Of a DNA stretch of 64,000 nt, positions 26,895-35,071 are shown piece after piece. Below the pieces are notes generated by a model. It made no database searches. It had not been told where the DNA came from and saw nothing but the letters and a program-made list of their open reading frames with translations. The DNA lies in the NCBI RefSeq assembly GCF_004340785.1, contig NZ_SLXS01000001.1, positions 372,001 to 436,000 of the forward strand, written 5' to 3'. Within the stretch, counting starts at the first letter, position 1. Each line of letters opens with the position of its first letter. A program made the position numbers and the translations under genes. This DNA comes from Tumebacillus sp. BK434 (GTDB lineage: Bacteria; Bacillota; Bacilli; Tumebacillales; Tumebacillaceae).

Positions 26895-28114
26895 GCGGCG
26901 CTCATCACGCAGGCTGGGAGCGGGTGCCGCTCGGCGAGGTCTGCCGCCTGCAGGGCGGTTATGCTTTTAAAAGCGCAGCGTTCACCGCGCACGGCGTCCC
27001 GATCGTCCGCATGTCAAACATGAAGGAAACGGGGCTCGATCTGACCGGCGCCGTCTGCTATCCGGAGGAACTGCTCGCCGGGCTGGATCGTTTTTTGCTG
27101 CGTCCCGGCGACTTGCTGCTCGGGATGTCCGGGTCGATCGGCTTTTCGGCACAAGTGACGGAGGCGCATACGCCCAGCCTGCTCAACCAGCGCGTCGGGC
27201 GCTTATTGGTCGATCCGTCCAGACTGTCGGTCGACTACCTCGCACAACTGGTGAAGAGCAGCCGCTTTCAAAAGACGCTGCACACGCTGGCCTCGGGCGG
27301 TGCACCGGCCAACCTGAGCGCCAAAGATGTAGAGAACATGCTGATCGACCTGCCGCCGCTGCCCGAACAGGAGCGCATCGCGGAGATATTGGGGACGGTC
27401 GATCTGGCGCTGGCGAAGACGGATGCGATCATCGCCGGGACGCAGGAAGTGAAGCTGGGGACGCTCGACCGGCTCTTGCAGCAGGGCATCGGGCATGAGC
27501 GCTTTCAGCAGACGGAGCTGGGCGAACTGCCAGCCGCTTGGCAAGCGGTGCCGCTCGGCGAGGTCTGCCGGGTCAATCCGAGCTATCGGCTGGCCAAAGG
27601 CCAGACCTACCCGTATCTTGAGATGGCGGCGCTCGACACGACGCTGCCGGAGATCCACTACCTGCTCGAACGCGAAGTGACAGCACCGGGAGGGACGCGC
27701 TTTCAGCCGGGCGATGTGCTGTTTGCCCGCATCACGCCCTGCACGGAGAACGGCAAGATCGGGCTGGTGCCGGACCTGCCGGGCGGCGTCGGCTTCGGCT
27801 CCACAGAGTTTATCGTCCTCTCGCCGATGCGGGAGCTGCTGCTGCCGGAGTTTCTCTACTACACGGTGCGCAGCGACCGGGTGCGACAGTATGCGATCTC
27901 GCGGATGAGCGGTACGACAGGGCGCCAGCGCGTGCCGGGCGAAGTGTTTAAAGAGGAGCTGCTCATCGCCTTGCCGCCTGTATCCGAACAGCAGCGGATC
28001 GGGGAGATCTTGCGCAGCCTCGACCGCAAGATTGCTGCCGAACAGACCAGTCGCAGGGGGCTGCTGGAGCTGAAGGCCGCTCTTGCCGATCTGCTGTTGC
28101 GTCCGAAAAGTTGA
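26891..28114 (+). CDS. hsdS: Type I restriction-modification specificity subunit HsdS
   Basis: A 407-aa specificity subunit with two target-recognition domains. Each starts with the same type of segment (WERVPLGEVCRLQGG at residue 12, WQAVPLGEVCRVNPS near residue 217). Each is followed by a helical spacer with the conserved LPPLPEQERIAEIL or LPPVSEQQRIGEIL motif. It would read a bipartite, gapped DNA site. It overlaps hsdM by ATGA. The gene appears intact, so the M-S complex should be able to methylate. Confidence 0.92.
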   Translation: MSGAHHAGWERVPLGEVCRLQGGYAFKSAAFTAHGVPIVRMSNMKETGLDLTGAVCYPEELLAGLDRFLLRPGDLLLGMSGSIGFSAQVTEAHTPSLLNQRVGRLLVDPSRLSVDYLAQLVKSSRFQKTLHTLASGGAPANLSAKDVENMLIDLPPLPEQERIAEILGTVDLALAKTDAIIAGTQEVKLGTLDRLLQQGIGHERFQQTELGELPAAWQAVPLGEVCRVNPSYRLAKGQTYPYLEMAALDTTLPEIHYLLEREVTAPGGTRFQPGDVLFARITPCTENGKIGLVPDLPGGVGFGSTEFIVLSPMRELLLPEFLYYTVRSDRVRQYAISRMSGTTGRQRVPGEVFKEELLIALPPVSEQQRIGEILRSLDRKIAAEQTSRRGLLELKAALADLLLRPKS

Positions 28115-28150
28115 GGCGGGCCGGGGAGAAGCAGGAAAAAAGTGAGAATT

Positions 28151-28157
28151 TGTCGAA
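28151..28157 (+). promoter_or_regulatory. Spo0A box (0A box)
   Basis: TGTCGAA, an exact match to the Spo0A-binding consensus, within TTTGTCGAAATTG. It lies about 75 bp upstream of the kinase ATG (28231). A GAAT element (28161-28164) follows nearby, but no convincing sigma-H -35 box was found at the right distance. Confidence 0.55.
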
Positions 28158-28230
28158 ATTGAATAACGATTGAGTGGTATTTAACTCAAGGAAGAATCCA
28201 AAGCACTCCACTGGGGTAAGGAGCTTTGTT

Positions 28231-30633
28231 ATGAGTGACCATACACGAGAACGGAAACGCGATCGGCTCCCGAGGCGAAGCGGCGCTGCACGCTTGATTC
28301 TGCTGATCGGGGCGCTGTGGCTGCTCGGGAAATGGTGGCTGCCGGGTGCTGCGAGCTGGGGACTGTGGTATGATGCGCTGTTTGTGCTGCTGGCAGCTGT
28401 CGGGGCCGAATGGCAGGGCAGGCGTGCCAGCCGCCCGGACCGCCGGGCGCTGGAACGATATCGCTCTCTGTACGAATACAATGTAGACTCGATCTTCATG
28501 CTGGACCTGCAAGGCAGGATCAGCGAATTCAATCCGGCCGGGCAGAAGCAGGACCCCCGGCAATACGTTACCGGCTATACGGCGCAAGAGCTGATCCACA
28601 ATCACGGGGCGCGTTTTCCAGAGGAGGAACGGGTGAAGTGCCAGGCGCATTTTGCAGACGCGATCGCCGGGCGCGAACAGGTTTTTGAGACGCGTGCCTT
28701 TCACAAAGACGGACATCTTGTCGACATGACCGTCTATCTCATCCCGATGCGCGAAGAAGGGGAGATCGTCGGCATCTACGGCATCGCCACCGACATCACG
28801 GAGCGCAAAAACGAGCGGCGCAGGCTGATCGAAAGCGAGCAGCGCTACAAGTCGCTGTTCGAAAACAACCCGGACGCCGTCTACTCGATCTCACTCAAAG
28901 GACGCTTTCTCAGCGGCAACCCGGCCTGCAAAAAGATCACCGGCTACACCGTGGCCGAATGGGCGAAGTTCTCGATGCGCCAGATGTTGCCCGAATCGTC
29001 GTTCGAGCGCTGCTACGAGCATTTTCAAAAAGCGGTGCAGGGCATCCCGCAGAAGTTCGAACTGCCGCTCGTGCGCAAGGACGGCGAGCCGATCGAGCTG
29101 ACCGTTACCTTGATCCCGATCGTCATCGATGACAAAGTGACCGGGGTCTACGGGATCGCCAAAGACATCACCGAGCGCAAGCGGGCTGAGATGGAGCTGC
29201 GCGGGGCCAAAGAGCAACTGGAGTCGTTTATCTCCAACTCACCGGACGCGATCTACATGTGCGACCTCGACGGCTTCGTCCATCAGGTCAACCGCGGCTT
29301 TGTGCGGATGTTTGGCTATGCGGCAGACGAGGTGATCGGGGGGAAAATCCGGGTGATCATCCCGGATGAGCTGTTTAACGATGAACTGGAGCGGATCAAG
29401 GAAGTCTGGGCGTCGAACTGGGAGTACAACTGCATCGACACCATCCGCCGTCACAAGGACGGGCGCTACCTGAACATCAGCCTCACCTTGTCGCCGGTGC
29501 GCAACAATGAGGGGATCGTGATCGGCATGGCCGGGATCGCCCGCGACATGACGGCGCGCTACGAGATGGAAGAAGCCCTGCGCCAAAGCGAAACGAAATA
29601 CCGCCTGATCACGGAGAACATGTCCGATCTGATCGGCGTGTCGAACCGCGAAGGCGTGCTCGAATACGCTTCGCCTTCGTTCAAGACGCTGACCGGATTC
29701 GGCCCGGAAGAGCTGATCGGGAAACAAGCGTTCAAGCTGTTGCATCCGGATGACGGGCGGGTGATGGCCAAGCATATCCTCAAGGTGCTGCGCGACAAAG
29801 AGCCGTTTCAGACCCAGTTTCGCATCTTGTGCACCGACGGTCAGTACTTGCTGATCGAGGGGCACGGAGCGCCGGTGTTAAATGACGAAGGCGAAGTCGA
29901 TGCGGTCGTCATCGTCGGGCGCGACATCACGGAGCGCGAGCGGACGGAAGAGCTGCTGCGCAAATCGGACAAGCTCTCCGTCGTCGGCGAGCTGGCGGCC
30001 GGTGTCGCGCATGAGATCCGCAATCCGCTGACGGCGATCAAAGGCTTTATCCAACTGCTGCAGATGGGCGGGGACAACAAAGCGCACTATTACGAGATCA
30101 TGATGTCGGAGCTCGACCGGATCGAATTTATCATCCATGAATTTCTCGTCCTCGCCAAACCGCAGGCGGTGCGCTACCAGAAGAAAGACATGCGCGCGCT
30201 CCTGCACACCATCGCGGCGCTGCTCGACACGCAGGCGATCTTGAACAACGTGGTGATCCGCATGGATGCGGAGGACGACATCCCGCTTATCGAATGCGAA
30301 GAGAACCGCTTGAAGCAAGTGTTCATCAACGTGATGAAAAATGCGATCGAAGCGATGCCAAGCGGCGGCGAGCTGCTGATCGAAGTGCAGAAGGCGCCGG
30401 AGGGCATGGTGTTGCTGCGCTTCACCGACACCGGCTGCGGCATCCCGGAATCGCGGATTCCGAAGCTCGGCGAACCGTTTTACACCACGAAGGAAAAAGG
30501 CACCGGCCTCGGGCTGATGGTGTCGTACAAGATCATCGAAGAGCACGCGGGCACGATTGCCGTCAGCAGTGTCATCGATGAAGGCACGGTGGTAGAGATC
30601 CTGCTGCCGGCAGTTATGAGGGAGAGGGCATAG
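28231..30633 (+). CDS. Multi-PAS sensor histidine kinase (sporulation-kinase-like)
   Basis: An 800-aa kinase. It has two N-terminal membrane segments (about residues 18-52) and no large external loop. Four PAS/PAC units follow, each ending in a GI(A/T)xDITER- or GIARDMTAR-like hinge. HisKA is ELAAGVAHEIRNPLTAIKGF with the phospho-His near residue 592. HATPase boxes are VMKNAIEAMPSGG, FTDTGCGIPE and GTGLGLMVSYKIIEEHAG. This layout matches KinA/KinE-type kinases feeding the Spo0A phosphorelay, and a 0A box stands upstream. ATG 28231 behind GGGGTAAGGAG is preferred over GTG 28174. The SDR gene follows with no gap. Confidence 0.85.
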   Translation: MSDHTRERKRDRLPRRSGAARLILLIGALWLLGKWWLPGAASWGLWYDALFVLLAAVGAEWQGRRASRPDRRALERYRSLYEYNVDSIFMLDLQGRISEFNPAGQKQDPRQYVTGYTAQELIHNHGARFPEEERVKCQAHFADAIAGREQVFETRAFHKDGHLVDMTVYLIPMREEGEIVGIYGIATDITERKNERRRLIESEQRYKSLFENNPDAVYSISLKGRFLSGNPACKKITGYTVAEWAKFSMRQMLPESSFERCYEHFQKAVQGIPQKFELPLVRKDGEPIELTVTLIPIVIDDKVTGVYGIAKDITERKRAEMELRGAKEQLESFISNSPDAIYMCDLDGFVHQVNRGFVRMFGYAADEVIGGKIRVIIPDELFNDELERIKEVWASNWEYNCIDTIRRHKDGRYLNISLTLSPVRNNEGIVIGMAGIARDMTARYEMEEALRQSETKYRLITENMSDLIGVSNREGVLEYASPSFKTLTGFGPEELIGKQAFKLLHPDDGRVMAKHILKVLRDKEPFQTQFRILCTDGQYLLIEGHGAPVLNDEGEVDAVVIVGRDITERERTEELLRKSDKLSVVGELAAGVAHEIRNPLTAIKGFIQLLQMGGDNKAHYYEIMMSELDRIEFIIHEFLVLAKPQAVRYQKKDMRALLHTIAALLDTQAILNNVVIRMDAEDDIPLIECEENRLKQVFINVMKNAIEAMPSGGELLIEVQKAPEGMVLLRFTDTGCGIPESRIPKLGEPFYTTKEKGTGLGLMVSYKIIEEHAGTIAVSSVIDEGTVVEILLPAVMRERA

Positions 30634-31725
30634 ATGCAGAACACGTATTTTTTTACCGGTTTCCCAGGCTTCATCGCCAGCCGCCTGATCACGCGGCTGA
30701 TCGGGCGGGACGCGACGGCGCGCTTTGAGCTGCTGGTGCATCCGAGACAGCTCGAGAAAGCGCAGAATGCTGTGAACACCCTCTGTGCGGCCGGAATGGG
30801 CACGCCGGAGCAGTTTGTGCTGATCGCAGGCGACATCACCGAGCCGAACTTGGCGATCGGGGATGAGTATCTGGAAGAGCTGGAAGACCGCGTGACGCAC
30901 GTCTTTCACCTCGCCGCGATCTACGACCTCGCCGTGCCGCAAGACATCGCCTACCGCGTGAACGTGATCGGGACGGAGCAGGTCGGGAAGTTGGTGCGGC
31001 GTCTGCACAACATGCAGCGCCTGATCTACTTTTCCACCGCCTATGTGTCGGGCGACCGCACGGGGCAGATCTTGGAGACGGAGCTCGAGATGGGGCAAGG
31101 GTTTAAGAACCACTACGAGTCGACGAAGTACGAAGCGGAGCGGATCGTGCAGAAGCTGTGCGGGGAGCTGCCGGTGACGATCATCCGGCCGGGCATCGTG
31201 ATGGGCGATTCGAAGACGGGCGAGACGGTGAAATTTGACGGGCCGTATTTTGTGATGCGCTTTCTGGATGCCTTTTCCCAGTTTCCCTTGCCGTATGTCG
31301 GGGCTTCGGAGGCGCGGATCAACCTCGTGCCGGTCGACTATATCGAAGCGGCGACGGTGCACTTCGCTCACGCCGGGGCGGAGGCGAACGGCGTGTTTCA
31401 TCTGACCGACCCGTACCCGTATCGGGCGCGCGAGGTGTATGAGCGCATTTGCCAGGAGTTGATCGGGAAAAAGCCGGTCTTCACGCTCCCGGCCTCGATG
31501 ATCTCCTCGGCGCTGTCGATCGGAGCGTTTCGCCGGTTTGTGAAAGTGGAGAAGGAGACGATTGCCTACTTCTCCTGCCAGGCTGAGTATGATGCGACAG
31601 AAGCGCAGCGTGTGCTGAGTGCGGCGGGGATTCAGTGCCCGGATTTTCATTCGTATATTGAGAAAGCGGTGGACTATTATAAGGCGCACCGCCATGATCC
31701 GGAGAAGATGATCTTGGTGAGATAA
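30634..31725 (+). CDS. SDR-family oxidoreductase, thioester-reductase/fatty-acyl reductase type
   Basis: A 363-aa NAD(P)-binding protein of the NAD_binding_4 (male-sterility/Lys2 reductase) group. The cofactor motif is FFTGFPGFIASRLITRLI and the catalytic pair is YESTKYEAE (YxxxK). HVFHLAAIYDL and IIRPGIVMGDS fit the extended-SDR pattern. Related domains reduce acyl thioesters to aldehydes or alcohols. It begins directly after the kinase stop (TAG-ATG), so the two are cotranscribed. The real substrate is unknown. It is too far from the NRPS genes to assign it to them. Confidence 0.8.
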   Translation: MQNTYFFTGFPGFIASRLITRLIGRDATARFELLVHPRQLEKAQNAVNTLCAAGMGTPEQFVLIAGDITEPNLAIGDEYLEELEDRVTHVFHLAAIYDLAVPQDIAYRVNVIGTEQVGKLVRRLHNMQRLIYFSTAYVSGDRTGQILETELEMGQGFKNHYESTKYEAERIVQKLCGELPVTIIRPGIVMGDSKTGETVKFDGPYFVMRFLDAFSQFPLPYVGASEARINLVPVDYIEAATVHFAHAGAEANGVFHLTDPYPYRAREVYERICQELIGKKPVFTLPASMISSALSIGAFRRFVKVEKETIAYFSCQAEYDATEAQRVLSAAGIQCPDFHSYIEKAVDYYKAHRHDPEKMILVR

Positions 31726-31731
31726 TAGAGA

Positions 31732-31778
31732 AGAGCAGTTTCTGACGCTGAGGGAGCGGAGAAACTGCTCTTTTTTTG
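31732..31778 (+). terminator. Rho-independent terminator
   Basis: AGAGCAGTTTCT and AGAAACTGCTCT form a perfect 12-bp stem with a 16-nt loop, followed by TTTTTTT. Confidence 0.88.
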
Positions 31779-31792
31779 AAGGAGCGAGATAC

Positions 31793-31909
31793 ATGATCGC
31801 AAAGTGGCTGTTTAAAATGGCAAAATCTTCGGAAGTCGGCCGAATCGTCGGCTTGGCTTTTGACGGTTGTTATGGTTCAGGCTGTAGATGCTCTACCCTT
31901 CTGCAATGA
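31793..31909 (+). CDS. 38-aa ORF with Cys-rich end, possibly a truncated gene
   Basis: ATG 31793 lies behind AAGGAGCGAG and encodes MIAKWLFKMAKSSEVG... ending DGCYGSGCRCSTLLQ. Two readings are possible. The first 23 residues resemble, from memory, the start of longer HIT-like proteins, which would make this a gene cut at about 31863 where the accessory island begins. Alternatively it is a small peptide with three Cys. Its 3' end overlaps the convergent toxin gene by 17 nt. I favour truncation. Confidence 0.4.
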   Translation: MIAKWLFKMAKSSEVGRIVGLAFDGCYGSGCRCSTLLQ

Positions 31910-33389
31910 TCGCGCCGCCGCGTTCGATAATGTTGCCAGCTGCGCCATATGTCACATCGCTGCCGGATTGGTCGGTGTTGTTCTCTGCGGGGTTGTTTGT
32001 GTTTTGTTCGGCTTTGATGCGGAAGTATTTACCGATCAGGGAGCCGGAGTTGAGCGGTGCTTTCACGATGTTCCAGTTGCCGGCGCCGTTTTGGTTTTTC
32101 TTGTAGTTGATGTAATAGCTGGAGCGCCAGCCGGTGAAGGCGTGGCGGTTGGTGGCACTGTTCAGCGGCCAGTAGTTGTCGATCACATCGTTGCCTCCAA
32201 AGCCCAAGTCGCGCACGTGGTCGCCGTCTTCGTTGTGTGTAGACAGGTCGTAGCCAAGGCTGGCGAGGACTTGGTTGAAGTTTTGTTGGTTGACGCGGGT
32301 TTTGCCGTGTTTCGGGGTGTTCGGCCAAGCGGCGGCTCCGGCTACGTTGGCGGCGTTGACTCCGAAGGTGTAGTTGTTGCCGTTCTGGTCTTGGACGGCC
32401 GGGTTGCCCCCAAAGGGGTTGAGCACGGTCGGTACGGCGGCGCCGGTGCTGTAGTCATTGACGGTGATCGCATTGTAGGATGCCTGTGGCTTGTACCAAG
32501 TGATCGGGATCGGGTCACCTGCTGTTCCTTGGTGGTATCGCACATTACCGGCACTGCCTGCTGCAGCATCGGTGTCCAGTTCGACAATTGGCATGTTCGC
32601 GCCCAGCACTTGGGCGACGATGGTGGAGTTGATCGTCACAGCGTGCTGAATGTAGGAGTTGACGTGCGCTTTTTCAGTTGCTCGGGAGGCGTTCAGTCGG
32701 ACGGAGATTTTATGCATTTCGGTTTCGAGCTTTGTGAGCTCCTTACCTAAGTCATCGTACTTGTCGGGTTTGGAAAAGCGTATTCTGCGGCGTTCCCGTT
32801 TTATCGCATCGATCTTGTCATCGATTTTTGAGAAATCTTTCTCGAGTCTCTGGCGGTCCCGAGTGGCGATCCGACAGTAGGCCGAGCGACGGGTCAGCGT
32901 GTGATCCAACAAATTATTGTGGCGCAGTTCTTGGTGGATCTCGTTGATTTCCATCCAACTGGAGGAGACGCCGATCTCCACTTCTTGCCCGACTTTTTTG
33001 TATTCGATGGTGTGGGTTTCTCCGACGAGATTGATCGGTTCCTTGTCTTCCAGCGTGAGTTCTTCAGCAGTACGTGGTTCGGTGCTCACATCGTCTTCCA
33101 GCTCTGGTTCGAGTTCCGCCGCAGACGCTTCGGTTGTCTTGTCGTCATTTTTTTGCGCGGTGTCCAGCGGCGGAACGGCTTGGTTGCCGATGGTGCGCAG
33201 CAGTTGCAGAACTGCCTGGTTGCCGAGGGTGCGCTGCAGTTGTAAAACGTTTTGGCGAGTCAGGCTTTGTGGTGCCTGGATGCGCTGCAACACGGTGTCG
33301 GATGCTTGTAGGTTGCGCTCCGAAGCAGAAGTGTTCGGTTCGTTGCTGACCACCGCAGAGGAGGTCGGTTGCACCTGTGGCGTAAACAT
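31893..33389 (-). CDS. Toxin-like protein with LQRTLGNQAV repeats (eCIS cargo-like)
   Basis: A 498-aa protein without signal peptide or membrane segments. Residues 51-72 hold two tandem copies of an LxRTxGNQAV motif (LQRTLGNQAV, LLRTIGNQAV). This motif is known from the N-termini of DUF4157-type and other proteins linked to extracellular contractile injection systems. A charged linker and a coiled coil (about 190-240) follow. Near 388-420 is DGDHVRDLGFGGNDVIDNYW then PLNSATNR, a His/Asn/WPL pattern reminiscent of HNH-like nuclease toxins. No phage-tail genes are in the window. The start ATG 33389 follows AAGGAGG. GC and codon use are less extreme than in core genes. Confidence 0.7.
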   Translation of the reverse strand: MFTPQVQPTSSAVVSNEPNTSASERNLQASDTVLQRIQAPQSLTRQNVLQLQRTLGNQAVLQLLRTIGNQAVPPLDTAQKNDDKTTEASAAELEPELEDDVSTEPRTAEELTLEDKEPINLVGETHTIEYKKVGQEVEIGVSSSWMEINEIHQELRHNNLLDHTLTRRSAYCRIATRDRQRLEKDFSKIDDKIDAIKRERRRIRFSKPDKYDDLGKELTKLETEMHKISVRLNASRATEKAHVNSYIQHAVTINSTIVAQVLGANMPIVELDTDAAAGSAGNVRYHQGTAGDPIPITWYKPQASYNAITVNDYSTGAAVPTVLNPFGGNPAVQDQNGNNYTFGVNAANVAGAAAWPNTPKHGKTRVNQQNFNQVLASLGYDLSTHNEDGDHVRDLGFGGNDVIDNYWPLNSATNRHAFTGWRSSYYINYKKNQNGAGNWNIVKAPLNSGSLIGKYFRIKAEQNTNNPAENNTDQSGSDVTYGAAGNIIERGGAIIAEG

Positions 33390-33409
33390 CGTATTTTAGA
33401 CCTCCTTGG

Positions 33410-33739
33410 CTCAGTAGACGGCGCGAAGCAGCACCCCAGAACAGCACCCTGCCGAGGCGGTAGATCAGCAGGTCGATCCGGTCGCGGGTGTCGTTGGCCG
33501 TGTACAGGAATCAGGTACTCTCACGTGATGCCGGTCAGCAGTGTGACCAAGATGCTGGTGAGCAGGGAGTGGAAGTACATCGTGAGGCGCATGTAGAGGA
33601 TAGGATCAGATTGAGCCAGCGGGATGTTGATCAAGATGATCAGGACATCGTTTGCATGTCCGTAGAAGAAGACGTAGGTCGTACTGGGCTTGAAAAGAAG
33701 TTCGTTGAGGAAAAAGTACAGGGTGTCTAAGCCGAGCAA
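33410..33739 (-). pseudogene. Decayed membrane-protein gene
   Basis: On the minus strand, 33739-33521 encodes 72 residues with two hydrophobic stretches (NDVLIILINIPLAQSD, FHSLLTSILVTLLTG). A TGA stop follows, then coding-like sequence continues after it. It then shifts frame to TANDTRDRIDLLIYRLGRVL, which runs up to the ribosome site of the toxin gene. An in-frame stop plus a frame change suggests a dead gene. The family could not be identified. Confidence 0.4.
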
Positions 33740-33859
33740 GAGCAGGATGACCTGTCAGAAGGCGCTGCGGTATATGGATACCGCTACTCATCACTTGTTG
33801 ATAGTATCGTACCATAGCAGAGGGGCTACCGACTACGAACGGTTGTATCGTTTTTCCAT

Positions 33860-34603
33860 TTGGCGGATTTCGTTGAATTGATGCCGGAACACGTTGAGAA
33901 AAATGACCCGGTGATTGCCGAGCTCATCACTCGTGTCCCGACCCTGTTGCACAGCCTCGTACTCTCGCTTGGAACGGCCGGGCCGGTGAGCGTGGATCGG
34001 GTGGCGAAGGTGGAGCGTGCTGCAGATGCGATCGGTGCCTCGTGGGTGAGCGAGCATCTGTGCTTTAGCTACGCGGATGGCATTGCGGTACCGGCGTTGA
34101 CCCCACTTCCTTTTCACGAGGAAGCGGTGGAGACAGCGGCGGCCAACCTGCGAGTGATCCAATCTCATCTAAAACGTCCGCTGATTGTGGAAAACGTCAC
34201 CAATGCGTTTGTCTGGCAGGACAACCAATACACCGAGGCCCAGTTCGTGGCAAAAGTCTTAGAAAAGGCTGACTGCGGGTTGCTGCTCGACGTGACAAAC
34301 CTGTATATCAACTCGAAAAATTTTGGCTACGATCCCTATGATTTCCTCCGCGAGATCCCAGCTGAGCGAGTCGTGCAAATGCATCTGGCAGGTCACAGTG
34401 CCACAGAAGACGGACGTCTCCACGATACGCACGAAGGCGGACTGCACCCTGACGTCTTGAAACTCACCGAGTGGGTGCTGCGCCATACGCCCTGCCAAGC
34501 GCTGGTGGTGGAGCGGGATAGTGATCTTCGCTCTTTTGCCGATCTGGAGTACGATCTTGCTCTCTGCCGGGACTTGTATCGTAAGTGGCGTACCCGAAAT
34601 TGA
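33860..34603 (+). CDS. DUF692 (MbnB/TglH-like) protein, 5' end probably lost
   Basis: A 247-aa member of the DUF692 family, multinuclear non-haem iron enzymes that modify Cys in RiPP precursors (MbnB, TglH, ChrH). Probable metal ligands are kept: His in LLHSLVLSLG, His in SEHLCFS, Glu in PLIVENVTN, Asn in LLLDVTNLYIN, His in MHLAGHS, DTH in LHDTHEGG and Glu in VVERDSD. The N-terminus is short. The frame reads back through a GYR-like segment to a TAG at 33815 with no good start, and TTG 33860 has no ribosome site. I judge it 5'-truncated and perhaps inactive. No partner gene of the MbnC/BufC type is seen. Confidence 0.6.
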   Translation: MADFVELMPEHVEKNDPVIAELITRVPTLLHSLVLSLGTAGPVSVDRVAKVERAADAIGASWVSEHLCFSYADGIAVPALTPLPFHEEAVETAAANLRVIQSHLKRPLIVENVTNAFVWQDNQYTEAQFVAKVLEKADCGLLLDVTNLYINSKNFGYDPYDFLREIPAERVVQMHLAGHSATEDGRLHDTHEGGLHPDVLKLTEWVLRHTPCQALVVERDSDLRSFADLEYDLALCRDLYRKWRTRN

Positions 34604-35071
34604 GTAGAACCGCGGGGATGAGAGGCTGCCGAAGCGGTCATTACGGGGCTGTTTTGAGCTCTCGAAACCGATCTCTCTACGATAAATGTTTAGCAGCAAG
34701 GGTTCATGAGGTTTTTCTCCAGCTTGTGGAGTGACCGCATGGACTCTTTTTGTTGTTTTAGATCGCAAGTGTGTGCGGTCTGTTTGGTCAATGAGTTTGT
34801 TCGTGTGTAAGTTCGAACGAAGTATTTATAAGGTGGGAAAAAGGTTTCTTAGTTGAGGTGATACGAAGGTGGGGACTAACTCAGCTATTCTTCCCCAGTC
34901 AGGAATGAGGTATACTGAATGAGGGAATCATAGGAGTACAAGGGATATTTTCGAGGATGCCCCATGTTTTGATGCAAAAAGTCGATCCTCGAAAAATAGA
35001 CGAAATGTGACTGCAGTTGAGGTGGCTTGAAGCCTTGCTACATCTAGATTTTTCTGCACAGATATCGGTCG
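34604..35071 (+). promoter_or_regulatory. CRISPR leader 1 and adjoining AT-richer DNA
   Basis: There is no gene in this 468-bp gap. From about 34880 it is clearly homologous to the sequence before array 2 (40160-40358). Shared elements are GAGGTATACT, GGGAATCATA and an 11-bp stem TTTTCGAGGAT (34948) / ATCCTCGAAAA (34985) with a conserved 26-nt loop, then GCAGTTGAG and GCCTTGCTACA. Position and conservation mark it as the array leader. TATACT (34911-34916) may be a -10 box. Confidence 0.75.

Noticed and set aside
28131..28164. Sigma-H promoter for the PAS kinase (AGGAAAA and GAAT elements)
   Set aside because: The distance between the AGGA and either GAAT element does not fit the sigma-H spacing, so only the 0A box is reported.
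31793..34603. Methanobactin-like cluster (Cys peptide plus DUF692)
   Set aside because: The Cys-rich ORF and the DUF692 gene are 2 kb apart with convergent and broken genes between. There is no MbnC-like partner, and the DUF692 gene lacks a start. Kept only as an alternative reading of the short ORF.
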